Shown here: positions 31,440-39,413 of the stretch, in pieces
How the letters are laid out: each line of letters opens with the position of its first letter
How positions within the stretch are numbered: position 1 is the stretch's first letter
The notes under the pieces: model-generated
Told to the model about the DNA's origin: nothing
The model's input: only the letters and a program-made list of their open reading frames with translations
The model's database searches: none
Program-made: the position numbers and the translations under genes
Assembly (NCBI GenBank): GCA_963715565.1
Contig: OY970256.1
Span: 1,054,001-1,118,000 of the forward strand
From: JACVRN01 sp963715565
Lineage (GTDB): Bacteria; Acidobacteriota; Blastocatellia; Pyrinomonadales; Pyrinomonadaceae
Direction of reading: 5' to 3'
DNA: 64,000 nt

Positions 31440-32495
31440 TTGAGTCAGGCGGAGGAGACGCCGGAAAGCGACGAGCAGAGCGTGCCCGAGCGTGAACGTC
31501 TAGGGGCCATCCTGCGGCAATTCGAGGAGCGACGGATGGTGGTCGTGGGCGACCTTGTGGCCGACCAGTTTCTCTTCGGAGAGATTAGCCGCGTCTCGCG
31601 GGAAGCGCCCGTGCTCATCCTGCGTCATGAAAAGACGGAGACCGTTCCGGGCGGCGCGGCCAACTGTGCTCTGAATCTGGCTGCGCTTGGCGCGCGTGTC
31701 TCGCTCTTTGGAGTCACGGGCGATGATGAGGCGGGCGCGGCGCTCGTGGAAAAACTTTCTGCGGCGGGCGTCGAATGCGACGGCGTTATACGACAGCCCA
31801 ACAGCCGCACGACGACCAAGGTACGCATCCTCGCGGGCCACTCGCGCGCTACACGCCAGCAAGTCATACGCGTTGATTACGAGGGCGAGACGATTGCAGA
31901 CTTGAACGTTCATGCGGAGCTGCGCCGCAAGCTCAAGGAAGCGGCCCACGAATCCGATGCCCTCATCATCTCCGACTACAACTACGGCGTGGCGAGCGAA
32001 TGGGTCGCTAAAGGCGTGCGCGAAGCGGCGCGTGCGCGCCACTTGCCCGTGCTCGTCGATTCGCGTTTCAATCTCCCGCTCTTCCCGCACTTTACTTCCG
32101 CCACGCCCAACGAAGACGAAGTCGAGCAGCTCTTCGGCAAGCCTCTGACCGAAAGCTCAAAGCTCGCCGAAGCGGGCACAGCGTTGCGCGAGCGGCTGGG
32201 CTACGAGGCGCTTTTGGTGACACGCGGCGGGCGCGGCATGATGCTCTTTGAGCGAGGGCGCGCCCCCCTTCACATAGAGGCCGTCGGCGCGCACGAGCCC
32301 GTGGACGTGACCGGCGCAGGCGACACTGTGATTGCGACCTACGCGCTCTCGCTCGCTTCGGGCGCAACGTTCGCGGACGCTGCACGTCTCGCCAATCACG
32401 CAGGAGGTCTCGTCGTCATGAAGCGCGGCACGGCCTCCACCAACCGCGAAGAACTGCTCGCATCCCTGCGGCAGTGGGAGGAAGGAAAGGGATGA
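31440..32495 (+). CDS. hldE1: D-glycero-beta-D-manno-heptose 7-phosphate kinase (HldE N-domain type)
   Basis: 351 residues of the PfkB/ribokinase family. The N-terminus has VVGDLVADQFLFGEISRVSREAP, then PGGAANCALNLAALG, YNYGV, TPNEDE and the catalytic anion-hole motif DVTGAGDTVIATYALS. This is only the kinase half of HldE; the adenylyltransferase half is encoded separately downstream (32582). The start is TTG 31440 with GGAG at about 12 nt. The final residues and TGA stop lie in a tandem-word hairpin (GGATGAGGG), so the last two or three residues may be repeat-derived. Confidence 0.92.
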   Translation: MSQAEETPESDEQSVPERERLGAILRQFEERRMVVVGDLVADQFLFGEISRVSREAPVLILRHEKTETVPGGAANCALNLAALGARVSLFGVTGDDEAGAALVEKLSAAGVECDGVIRQPNSRTTTKVRILAGHSRATRQQVIRVDYEGETIADLNVHAELRRKLKEAAHESDALIISDYNYGVASEWVAKGVREAARARHLPVLVDSRFNLPLFPHFTSATPNEDEVEQLFGKPLTESSKLAEAGTALRERLGYEALLVTRGGRGMMLFERGRAPLHIEAVGAHEPVDVTGAGDTVIATYALSLASGATFADAARLANHAGGLVVMKRGTASTNREELLASLRQWEEGKG

Positions 32496-32572
32496 GGGCG
32501 GAGGGATGAGGGATGAAGTAAAGAAAGAGTTCTTGCTTTTATTTCATCCCTCATCCCTCCGCCCTCATCCCT
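32486..32572. repeat. Tandem-word hairpin (GGGATGA type)
   Basis: Arms 32486-32518 and 32543-32572 are reverse complements over about 30 bp with no obvious mismatch, nearly identical in sequence to the arms at 19.7 kb. The loop GTAAAGAAAGAGTTCTTGCT resembles the loop at 22.3 kb. It supplies the stop of hldE1 and ends 9 nt before the hldC start. Confidence 0.9.
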
Positions 32573-32581
32573 GCTTTTATC

Positions 32582-33094
32582 ATGAATGATTCGGGAGCAC
32601 GTATTCTTGATCGTAATCGTTTGATTGCGCGCGTGGCGATTGCGCGCAAGAACGGGGCGCGCGTGGTGTTTGCCAACGGCTGCTTCGACATCCTGCACGT
32701 CGGCCACGTGCGCTATCTTGAAGCCGCGCGCGCGCTGGGCGACCTGCTGGTCGTGGGGGTCAACGCGGACGAACAGGTGCGTGCCCTCAAGGGCGAGGGA
32801 CGCCCGCTTGTGCCCGAGCGCGAGCGGGCCGAGATGGTCGCCAGCCTGCGTGCCGTGGACTTCGTCACGATTTTTCCGGAGCCTACCGTCGAGGCGCTCC
32901 TGCGCGCCATACGCCCGGACGTTCACGCCAAGGGGACCGACTACACGGAAGAGACCGTGCCCGAGCGCGAGGTGGTCCGCGCCTACGGCGGGCGCGTGGC
33001 GATTGTCGGAGATCCTAAACAGCACTCGACCTCGGAAATGCTCAAAGCTCTCTGCCAGCCCGCCGGAGACACGAGCGGCAATTTGGATATATAG
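32582..33094 (+). CDS. hldC: D-glycero-beta-D-manno-heptose 1-phosphate adenylyltransferase (RfaE2)
   Basis: 170 residues, cytidylyltransferase-like fold: VVFANGCFDILHVGHVRYLE (HxGH), VVGVNADEQVRALKGEGRP and the end motif PKQHSTSEML. It adds AMP to heptose 1-phosphate, giving ADP-heptose for the WaaF and WaaC enzymes encoded around it. In many Proteobacteria it is fused to the kinase; here the two halves are separate genes split by a hairpin, the arrangement seen in many other phyla. The ATG at 32582 follows the hairpin with no Shine-Dalgarno. The stop TAG is 1-2 nt from the next hairpin. Confidence 0.93.
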   Translation: MNDSGARILDRNRLIARVAIARKNGARVVFANGCFDILHVGHVRYLEAARALGDLLVVGVNADEQVRALKGEGRPLVPERERAEMVASLRAVDFVTIFPEPTVEALLRAIRPDVHAKGTDYTEETVPEREVVRAYGGRVAIVGDPKQHSTSEMLKALCQPAGDTSGNLDI

Positions 33095-33095
33095 T

Positions 33096-33179
33096 AAATG
33101 CAAAAGTCAAAATGCAAAATGATGAATGAAAAGCTATTCGTTCTTTAATTCTGCATTTTGCACTTTGCATTCATCATTG
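33096..33179. repeat. Tandem-word hairpin (TGCAAAA type) with a 16-codon minigene
   Basis: Left region 33096-33130 and right region 33149-33178 pair imperfectly. The 39-nt core 33113-33151 matches the core at 36914-36952 at 34 of 39 positions by hand alignment. A frame at 33098-33148 reads MQKSKCKMMNEKLFVL, the same length and register as the minigene at 22.3 kb, and its first 11 codons resemble the start of the four-helix-bundle gene. It sits between hldC and waaC. Confidence 0.9.
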
Positions 33180-33184
33180 CTGTT

Positions 33185-34285
33185 ATGCGTATTCTCATCG
33201 TCAAACTGGGGAGCATAGGGGACATCGTGCACGCTTTGCCGTCGCTGGCGGCGATGAGGCGGGCGCTGCCGCGCGCCGAGTTTAGCTGGGTCGTAGAAAA
33301 ACGTGCGGCGGAAATCCTGAGGGACAACCCGTTTTTAAAAACCCTCATCGAAGTCGACACGAAGGCTCTGAGGCGCTGGCCGTCGTCTGGGGAGACGCTG
33401 CGGGCACCGCGCCAGCAGTTACGTCGGTTACGCGCCTCATCCTTCGATTTTGCTTTAGACTTTCAAGGACTTCTTAAATCAGCAACCATCGCTCGGCTCT
33501 CAGGCGCATCACGCGTCTATGGCTTCGCACGCCCCGCTTTGCGCGAGCCAGCCAGCCGCTTTCTGCTCACCAAAACCGTCCGAGTGCCTGCGCGCACACA
33601 CGTTATCGTAAAAAATCTTACGCTGGCCGCCCAAGCCCTAAATATTTCCGTGCCCACAAGCCCCGAAGATTTTGAATTTCCCATCAGTGTGACCCGCGAG
33701 CATGAAACGGAAGCTATTGAGGCTTCGGCCGGGACGGGCGGGCGCTACGCGATTTTGAATCCGGGCGGGGGCTGGCCTACGAAGCTTTGGAGCGCGGAAC
33801 GCTTCGGCGCTCTGGCGGACGAGCTGTGGAGCAGCTTCGGGCTTCAATCAATCGTTACCTATGGACCGGGCGAGCAGGAGTTAGCTGCCGGGGTCGTGCG
33901 AGGGGCACGAGCGGGGCGCGCACGCGCCTCTGCTCTCTCGCTTAAGGGCTTTTATGCACTGGCGCGCGGGGCGAGCGTTTACGTCGGGGGCGACACGGGG
34001 CCGACTCATCTGGCCGTGGCCGCTCAAGCGCCCGTGGTCGGCTTGTTCGGGCCTACGGAATGGTGGCGCAACGGCAGCCCGCGCCCGCTTGACGTGTGCG
34101 TCGAGCGCAACGACATAGGCTGCCGCACGGATTGTCACAGGCGCGCGTGCTCGAATTGGATTTGCATGGACATAGAGGTCGAGCGTGTTTTGAGCGCGGT
34201 CGGCGAGAGATTAATGAAGTCCCAAATCCCAAGTCCCAAGTCCCAAGTCAAAAGCGGGACGGAAGACTTTGGACTTGGGACTTGA
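33185..34285 (+). CDS. waaC: LPS heptosyltransferase I (WaaC-like) with hairpin-encoded tail
   Basis: 366 residues from ATG 33185. Glycosyltransferase family 9: MRILIVKLGSIGDIVHALPS at the N-terminus, then LDFQGLLKSA, LNPGGGWPTKLWSAERFGAL and YVGGDTGPTHLAVAAQAPVVGLFGPTE. It adds the first heptose to Kdo of lipid A. A cysteine-rich end (CRTDCHRRACSNWICM) is followed by IEVERVLSAVGERLM, where the family normally ends. The last ~22 residues (KSQIPSPKSQVKSGTEDFGL) are read through a complete tandem-word hairpin, and the TGA stop is in its right arm. The tail is probably not part of the ancestral enzyme. Confidence 0.92.
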   Translation: MRILIVKLGSIGDIVHALPSLAAMRRALPRAEFSWVVEKRAAEILRDNPFLKTLIEVDTKALRRWPSSGETLRAPRQQLRRLRASSFDFALDFQGLLKSATIARLSGASRVYGFARPALREPASRFLLTKTVRVPARTHVIVKNLTLAAQALNISVPTSPEDFEFPISVTREHETEAIEASAGTGGRYAILNPGGGWPTKLWSAERFGALADELWSSFGLQSIVTYGPGEQELAAGVVRGARAGRARASALSLKGFYALARGASVYVGGDTGPTHLAVAAQAPVVGLFGPTEWWRNGSPRPLDVCVERNDIGCRTDCHRRACSNWICMDIEVERVLSAVGERLMKSQIPSPKSQVKSGTEDFGLGT

Positions 34286-34297
34286 GACTTGGGACTT
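34217..34297. repeat. Tandem-word hairpin (CCCAAGT type), translated into WaaC
   Basis: Left 34217-34254 has four to five CCCAAGT words; right 34267-34297 has reverse-complement copies (ACTTGGG). About 31 bp pair with few mismatches. It lies inside the 3' end of waaC and touches the ATG of the next gene at 34298. Confidence 0.9.
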
Positions 34298-34852
34298 ATG
34301 CTTAAAGAGGGTTCATGGGTGCAGCGCTGGCGCGTGCCGTTGGGATTCATGTGCGGCGTGCTCTTCGTAGTCTTCGCAAAGCCGCGCGCTTTGACGCTCG
34401 CGGCAGGCGGCGTCATCGCAGTGCTGGGGCTTGCCCTGCGCGCGTGGGCTTCGGGGCATCTCAGAAAAAATTCCGCGCTCGCCACATCCGGCCCCTATGG
34501 CTACACGCGCAATCCGCTTTATCTAGGAAGCTTTCTGCTGGGCCTGGGCTTCACCGTCGCATCGGGGCAACTGCTTCTGGGGCTTCTCTTTGTGGCCCTC
34601 TTTTTAGGCATCTATTTGCCGGTCATGCGCGTCGAAGCTGCGACCCTCTCCCAACTGTTCGGTCAGGATTACGAAGCATACGCGCTCTCTGTCCCTCTCT
34701 TTTTCCCCCGGCTTGTGCCTTACAGGGATGAACGTACGCGCGCCGTGAGATTCGACGCGCAGTTGTACATACGCTATCGCGAGTATCGCGCCGCGTTGGG
34801 ATTGTTGATAGCCTGGGGGCTGCTCACGCTCAAAGCCTTTTTTGTGAGCTGA
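34298..34852 (+). CDS. Isoprenylcysteine carboxyl methyltransferase-like membrane protein
   Basis: 184 residues from ATG 34298 (MLKEGSWVQRWRVPLGFMCG). Four or five membrane helices are visible. The SAM-binding ICMT/phospholipid methyltransferase motif is present: TSGPYGYTRNPLYLGSFLLG (Gly-Pro-Tyr...RNPxY), followed by RVEAATLSQLFGQDYEAY (Glu-x2-L...FG-x2-Y). Bacterial members methylate isoprenoid or lipid acceptors; the substrate is unknown. It follows waaC, with its start directly joined to a hairpin arm, so ribosome binding probably depends on that sequence. The DUF3108 gene follows 12 nt later. Confidence 0.88.
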   Translation: MLKEGSWVQRWRVPLGFMCGVLFVVFAKPRALTLAAGGVIAVLGLALRAWASGHLRKNSALATSGPYGYTRNPLYLGSFLLGLGFTVASGQLLLGLLFVALFLGIYLPVMRVEAATLSQLFGQDYEAYALSVPLFFPRLVPYRDERTRAVRFDAQLYIRYREYRAALGLLIAWGLLTLKAFFVS

Positions 34853-34864
34853 AGTTTTGACGAA

Positions 34865-35731
34865 ATGAAAATTGTTCGTTTTACGGTCTTTGCTCTCGCG
34901 CTCGTCGCGCTGCTCGCTTTTACTTCCGTCCTGACGGCGCAACGCGCAGGCGCAGTGAGCGCGACGGTCAAACGCGAGGCGCTGCCCTTTGAGCCCCTTG
35001 AAGAATCGGTTTACGAGGCCGAGTTTTCAAGGTCGCTTCTGCGAGGCATTAACGTGGCGACGCTGCGCTTTATCGCGCGACGCGTCAACGCGACCGCAAA
35101 CGCGGAAGGGAGCGGAACAACAGCAGCTACAGCGTCCACCCTGCTTTTCACGGCGGACGCGGAATCAAAAGGTCTCTTTCCGAAACTCTTTTCGGGCTTG
35201 CGCTTTCGTCAACACATCGAATCCACGGTCGAGCCCAATCTCTTCACGGTCATTCGCACCGTCAAGCTGGACGAGCAGGGCAATCGCAAGCGCGCGAGCG
35301 AAGCCGTCTTTGATCTCGAAACACAGCGCGTGACGTGGACCGAGCGCGTCCCTAACGACCCCACGAGCGAGACGCGCGTCGTCTCCAACGAATTCAAAGG
35401 CACGGTTCAGGACTTAGCCTCTGTCTTCTATTTTATACGCACACAGAAGCTCGTGCCGGGACAGAATTTTGAAGTCAACGTCAGCGACTCCGGTCAGGTC
35501 TACCGCATCCCGATTCGCGTCGGCGAAAAGAAGCGGCAGAAGACCATCCTCGGGCAGGTCGAAACCATTCGCGTGACGCCGGAGCTGTTCGGCGAAGGCC
35601 GCCTCATACGCGGCAAAGGCCAAATCCACATCTGGTTCACCACCGACGAGCGCCGCGTCGCCGTCCGCGCCGAAATCAAGCACGAGATGGGCACGCTCGA
35701 CATCAAGCTCAAAAGCATCAAAAAGAATTGA
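34865..35731 (+). CDS. DUF3108-family periplasmic protein
   Basis: 288 residues with a signal peptide (MKIVRFTVFALALVALLAFT, cleavage near VLTAQ-RA). The mature protein has the DUF3108 beta-rich pattern: ESVYEAEFSRSLLRGINVA, FRQHIESTVEPNLFTVIRTV, DLASVFYFIRTQKLVPGQNF, TILGQVETIRVTPELF and a closing IHIWFTTDERRVAVRAEIK. The family is thought to sit in the periplasm near the outer membrane; its role is unsettled. It follows the heptose genes and may be transcribed with them. The TGA stop is within the next palindrome. Confidence 0.85.
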   Translation: MKIVRFTVFALALVALLAFTSVLTAQRAGAVSATVKREALPFEPLEESVYEAEFSRSLLRGINVATLRFIARRVNATANAEGSGTTAATASTLLFTADAESKGLFPKLFSGLRFRQHIESTVEPNLFTVIRTVKLDEQGNRKRASEAVFDLETQRVTWTERVPNDPTSETRVVSNEFKGTVQDLASVFYFIRTQKLVPGQNFEVNVSDSGQVYRIPIRVGEKKRQKTILGQVETIRVTPELFGEGRLIRGKGQIHIWFTTDERRVAVRAEIKHEMGTLDIKLKSIKKN

Positions 35732-35784
35732 TTCATTTGTTCATCGGTTCATTGAATCAATGAACCGATGAACAAATGAATCAA
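35728..35784. repeat. Perfect 28-bp palindrome with single-base loop
   Basis: 35728-35755 and 35757-35784 are exact reverse complements (TTGATTCATTTGTTCATCGG and onward) around one A. Words resemble TTCATTTG / TTCATCGG. It contains the TGA of the DUF3108 gene. Unlike other copies it lacks a longer loop, so it can form an almost complete cruciform. The following ~125 nt to the next start show only weak promoter-like sequence. Confidence 0.92.
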
Positions 35785-35909
35785 TCTCTTATGTTGACAT
35801 CACCCGCCCGAATCCGTAAAACTGACCTGTTCTAAGTTAAGCGAAAAGCAAGTCTGAGAAGCTCGTGCGGGACAAGTTTGCCCATCGCACGGCATGATTG
35901 AAGGTTAGT

Positions 35910-36878
35910 ATGCCCCTTTTTTTTCCCGGAAGTTCCGAACTATATTTTGCTCCGCCTGTCATGGACGCGCCGCCTTTGCCCGCGAACGGCGACAAACTGG
36001 CGGAGCTTTCCACGGATGAGCCTTTGCCCGCGAGCTACAATGCGGACCGCGTGCGGCTGCTGGCGCAATCGCCGCGCCGCATCTTTCTCTACTGGGAGCT
36101 GGCGCAAGACCCCTTTGCCCCGCTGCGCCGCGCCTTTGGAGCAAGCGCAGACCGTTATCGTCTAGTCGTGCGCCTCTACGACCTTGATAGTGAAGAGGAG
36201 ATTTTGCACGAGGCTGCGGGGACGCGCTCGCAATGGTTCGACGCGCAACCTGACCGCCGTTACAGGGCTGAAGTTGGGCTTTACGCGCCGGGCCGCTCCT
36301 TTATTCGCCTGCTCTCGTCCAACACACAGCGCACGCCGCGCGCGAGCGTTGCGCGAGAAGCCGCGCCCACGCCCGAATGGCATGTATCGCCCATAGATTT
36401 TGCGCGCGTGCTGGATGATGCGGGTTATGTGAGCGACGCCCTCGAAGTAGTGCTTGAAGCGGCGGACGAGGTGACGCACAACGGCGCGACGCGAAGCGTG
36501 GCACATAACCTTGGCGCAGACGCTTTGCCGCAGATGAGCGCAGATGAGCTGGCGGAGCTGCGCGGCTTGCTGACGGCGCTCGCGTTCGGGATGCCCTGGA
36601 ATAGCCTGCGGCCCATGTTGACGCCGAAAGTCGGCCAGTGGTTCGACGGTCTTGACGAAGCGACGTTTGACGCGGCGCGGCTGACCGAAGTTCTACACGC
36701 GACGCTCGGGATAGAGATGAGCCAACAGCCCTTCGAGGCTCCGCCCGAGGCTGCGCGTCGTCGACCGGCGCGCGTCGTCCACGGCGCAAGTGAAGTCAAC
36801 CTGCCCTCGCGACCTTTTCATCTCTGGCTGCCGAGCATGACGCCCGGCGCTCTGAAGGGGATAAGGGAAAAGGGATGA
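35910..36878 (+). CDS. DUF4912-domain protein
   Basis: 322 residues from ATG 35910 with AAGG upstream. The DUF4912 domain (~40-150) has the typical start YNADRVRLLAQSPRRIFLYW and continues with YRLVVRLYDLDSEEEILHEA and RRYRAEVGLYAPGRSFIRLL, a beta-sandwich thought to bind carbohydrate or protein. The rest is helical, with no motif I know. It directly precedes a GH57 glucan branching enzyme, a pairing known in many genomes, so a role in glycogen or alpha-glucan handling is likely. The last residues (IREKG) and TGA come from the next hairpin. Confidence 0.85.
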   Translation: MPLFFPGSSELYFAPPVMDAPPLPANGDKLAELSTDEPLPASYNADRVRLLAQSPRRIFLYWELAQDPFAPLRRAFGASADRYRLVVRLYDLDSEEEILHEAAGTRSQWFDAQPDRRYRAEVGLYAPGRSFIRLLSSNTQRTPRASVAREAAPTPEWHVSPIDFARVLDDAGYVSDALEVVLEAADEVTHNGATRSVAHNLGADALPQMSADELAELRGLLTALAFGMPWNSLRPMLTPKVGQWFDGLDEATFDAARLTEVLHATLGIEMSQQPFEAPPEAARRRPARVVHGASEVNLPSRPFHLWLPSMTPGALKGIREKG

Positions 36879-37018
36879 GGGATGAGGGATGAGGGATGAA
36901 AAGCAACGATGAATGCAGAACGATGAATGGAAAGCTATTAGGTCTTTAATTCCGCACACTGCATTCTGAGTTCCGCTTTTCTTACTTCATCCCTCATCCC
37001 TCATCCCTCATCCCTTTT
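36868..37018. repeat. Compound hairpin: GGGATGA arms around a TGCA-type core
   Basis: Outer arms 36868-36904 and 36974-37018 are GGGATGAGGGATGA words and their complements. Inside lies the 39-nt core (36914-36952) shared with the TGCAAAA-type hairpins at 22.3 and 33.1 kb, with its own GAATGCAG / CTGCATTC pair. It fills the gap between the DUF4912 and GH57 genes and supplies the stop of the former. Confidence 0.9.
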
Positions 37019-37026
37019 TTAATTTT

Positions 37027-38622
37027 GTGCCTATAGGTTATTTCAGTCTCGTCCTGCACGCGCACCTGCCGTTTGTGCGCCATCCTGAGCATCCGGAGTT
37101 TCTGGAAGAAGACTGGCTCTACGAAGCGATTACGGAAGTTTACCTGCCGCTCATCTTTGTCTTCTCGAACCTCTACGAGATGGGCGCGCGCCCTCGTCTT
37201 GCGATGAACATCTCGCCCCCGCTGTGCGAGATGCTCTCCGACCCTTTGCTTCAGGACCGCTACACGCGCCATCTTGAAAACCTGCTCGCGCTTGCCGGGA
37301 AAGAAGTCGAACGCACGGCGCGCGAAGCGCCCGAGTTTCAACCTGTGGCGCGCATGTACCTTGAGCACCTGAGCGCGGCGCACAATCTCTGGACCACGCG
37401 TTACAATCGCAATCTCGTCAACGCTTTTCGCGAGCTACAGGACGAAGGCGTGATAGAGATTATCACTTGCTGCGCGACGCACGGCTTCATGCCCCTCATC
37501 CAGACGCACGAAGCCAGACGCGCACAGGTTGAAGTGGCGGTTCAAAACTATCGCAAACACTTTGGCCGCAGCCCGCGCGGCATCTGGCTCGCCGAATGCG
37601 CGTATGAGCCGGGTGTGGAATATCTCTTGGCAGATGCGGGCATCGAATATTTCATCTCGGACACGCACGCGATTCTTTACGGCGAGCCGCGCCCGCGCTA
37701 CGGCGTCTACGCGCCCGTGCGCTGCCCGAACGGCGTGGCCGTCTTCGCGCGCGATCTGGAAACCAGCCAGCAAGTGTGGAGTTCTCTGGTCGGTTATCCC
37801 GGCGACGATGTTTACAGGGAGTTCTACCGCGACCTAGGCTGGGACGCGCCGCTCGACTATCTACTGCCGCATCTTCACGCGGGAGGCGAGCGCCGTCACC
37901 TAGGGTTGAAATATCATCGCATCACGGGCCGCAACGTCTCGCAGCAGGACAAGCAGCCCTACGACCCCGAGAGCGCACGCCTGAAAGCCGCCGAGCACGC
38001 CAGCCACTTCATTAATGAACGCATCAAGCAGGCACAGCATCTTTATGAAAGCTTTGGGCGACCGCCGCTGGTCGTCTCGCCCTACGACGCGGAGCTTTAC
38101 GGCCACTGGTGGTTCGAGGGCCCGCAGTTCATAGACTTCCTCTTCCGCAAACTGCATTGGGACACGGATGCTATAGAGCCTGTCGCGCCCGGTGACCTGC
38201 TTGATAGCGGGATGCCGATTCAAACGCAGCAGCCTTCTGCTTCGAGCTGGGGCGAAGAAGGTTACTACAAGGTCTGGTTGAACGAAGCCAACGCTTGGAT
38301 GTACCCGCACCAGCACGCAGCGGAAGCGCGCATGACGGAGCTTGCCGACCGCTTCCCCGAATCGGGCGGAACTTTGCGCCGCGCGCTTAATCAAACGGCG
38401 CGCGAGCTTCTGCTCGCTCAATCAAGCGACTGGGCTTTTCAAATCTATCAGGGCACCACGGTCGAGTATGCCACGCGCCGCTTCCGCTCTCACATACGCC
38501 GCTTTAATCACCTCGCCGGTGAAATCGAAAGCGGCCACATTGACGAAGAGCGCCTCGCCGAAATCGAATGGCGCGATAACATCTTCTCCGAAATTGATTA
38601 CCGCGTGTACAGGTCGGCGTGA
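37027..38622 (+). CDS. GH57 1,4-alpha-glucan branching enzyme (DUF1957 type)
   Basis: 531 residues from GTG 37027 (MPIGYFSLVLHAHLPFVRHP, the GH57 N-terminal signature HAHLPFVR). The catalytic nucleophile is Glu190 in GIWLAECAYEPG and the acid/base is Asp354 in SPYDAELYGHWWFEGP. The C-terminal DUF1957 helical domain follows (SGGTLRRALNQTARELLLAQSSDWAF). GH57 branching enzymes make alpha-1,6 branches in glycogen in the cytoplasm. It is paired with DUF4912 upstream and overlaps the GDPD start (GTGA). No glgA or glgC gene is in the window. Confidence 0.93.
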   Translation: MPIGYFSLVLHAHLPFVRHPEHPEFLEEDWLYEAITEVYLPLIFVFSNLYEMGARPRLAMNISPPLCEMLSDPLLQDRYTRHLENLLALAGKEVERTAREAPEFQPVARMYLEHLSAAHNLWTTRYNRNLVNAFRELQDEGVIEIITCCATHGFMPLIQTHEARRAQVEVAVQNYRKHFGRSPRGIWLAECAYEPGVEYLLADAGIEYFISDTHAILYGEPRPRYGVYAPVRCPNGVAVFARDLETSQQVWSSLVGYPGDDVYREFYRDLGWDAPLDYLLPHLHAGGERRHLGLKYHRITGRNVSQQDKQPYDPESARLKAAEHASHFINERIKQAQHLYESFGRPPLVVSPYDAELYGHWWFEGPQFIDFLFRKLHWDTDAIEPVAPGDLLDSGMPIQTQQPSASSWGEEGYYKVWLNEANAWMYPHQHAAEARMTELADRFPESGGTLRRALNQTARELLLAQSSDWAFQIYQGTTVEYATRRFRSHIRRFNHLAGEIESGHIDEERLAEIEWRDNIFSEIDYRVYRSA

Positions 38623-39413
38623 ACAGTAGCAGTGAAGAGAGACCGTTGAGCGCCCCCTTAATCATCGGCCACAGGGGCGCGGCGGCGGTTGCGCCCGAGA
38701 ACACTCTTGTCTCTTTCCGGCGCGCAATCGCGGACGGAGCCGACGGCATCGAGTTTGACGTGCGACTGGCGAGCGACCGTGTCCCCGTAGTGATTCACGA
38801 CCCGGACCTTCGACGCACAGGATTGACCGAAGGCTCTATAGCTTCCCTTTTATCATCGGAGCTTGTAAGGACGACCGTGGGCAACTGGTTCAACCGGCGC
38901 TTTCCGCGTCGCGCGCGCCCCGAATACGACGCCGCCACAATTCCGACCCTCGCAGAGGTCTTTGAATATTTTCATGCAGGCAACGCCCTGCTTTATGTAG
39001 AGATGAAGTGCCTGATTGAAGAAGGCCGCGCGCTTGCCGTTGAAGTAGCTCGCTTGGTTCGAGAGCATGCGCTTGTGAATCGCGTAGTCGTCGAAAGCTT
39101 CACGCTCGATGCAATCGCGGAGATAAAACGCATCGCCCCGGAGATTCGCACGGCGGCGCTCTTTGAGCCGAAGTGGACGCGCCCCGCTCCCTCCGCGCGC
39201 TGGTTGATGGAAAGCACGCTCGCGGTCAAGGCCGACGAGATTGCGCTTCACCGCCTGCTTGCCACGCGCCGCATCACTGCGGAAGCGCGGCGACGTGGAT
39301 TAAAGACCGTTGTGTGGACCGTTGACAATCCATCATACATCGAGCGCGCGCTCGATTGCGGCATCCACGCCCTCATCACAAACGACCCGGCACGGTTTAG
39401 GGAGAGAGGTTAG
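38619..39413 (+). CDS. Glycerophosphodiester phosphodiesterase
   Basis: 264 residues from GTG 38619, overlapping the branching enzyme stop. The GDPD TIM barrel is clear: IIGHRGAAAVAPENTLVSFR (His, Arg, Glu), GIEFDVRLASDRVPVVIHDP (metal Glu-Asp and catalytic His), IPTLAEVFEYF, LYVEMK and the closing VWTVDNPSYIERALDCGIHALITNDP. There is no signal peptide, so it is cytoplasmic and hydrolyses deacylated phospholipid headgroup diesters to glycerol 3-phosphate. The TAG stop is inside the left arm of the next large palindrome (GGTTAGAGG). Confidence 0.93.
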   Translation: MNSSSEERPLSAPLIIGHRGAAAVAPENTLVSFRRAIADGADGIEFDVRLASDRVPVVIHDPDLRRTGLTEGSIASLLSSELVRTTVGNWFNRRFPRRARPEYDAATIPTLAEVFEYFHAGNALLYVEMKCLIEEGRALAVEVARLVREHALVNRVVVESFTLDAIAEIKRIAPEIRTAALFEPKWTRPAPSARWLMESTLAVKADEIALHRLLATRRITAEARRRGLKTVVWTVDNPSYIERALDCGIHALITNDPARFRERG

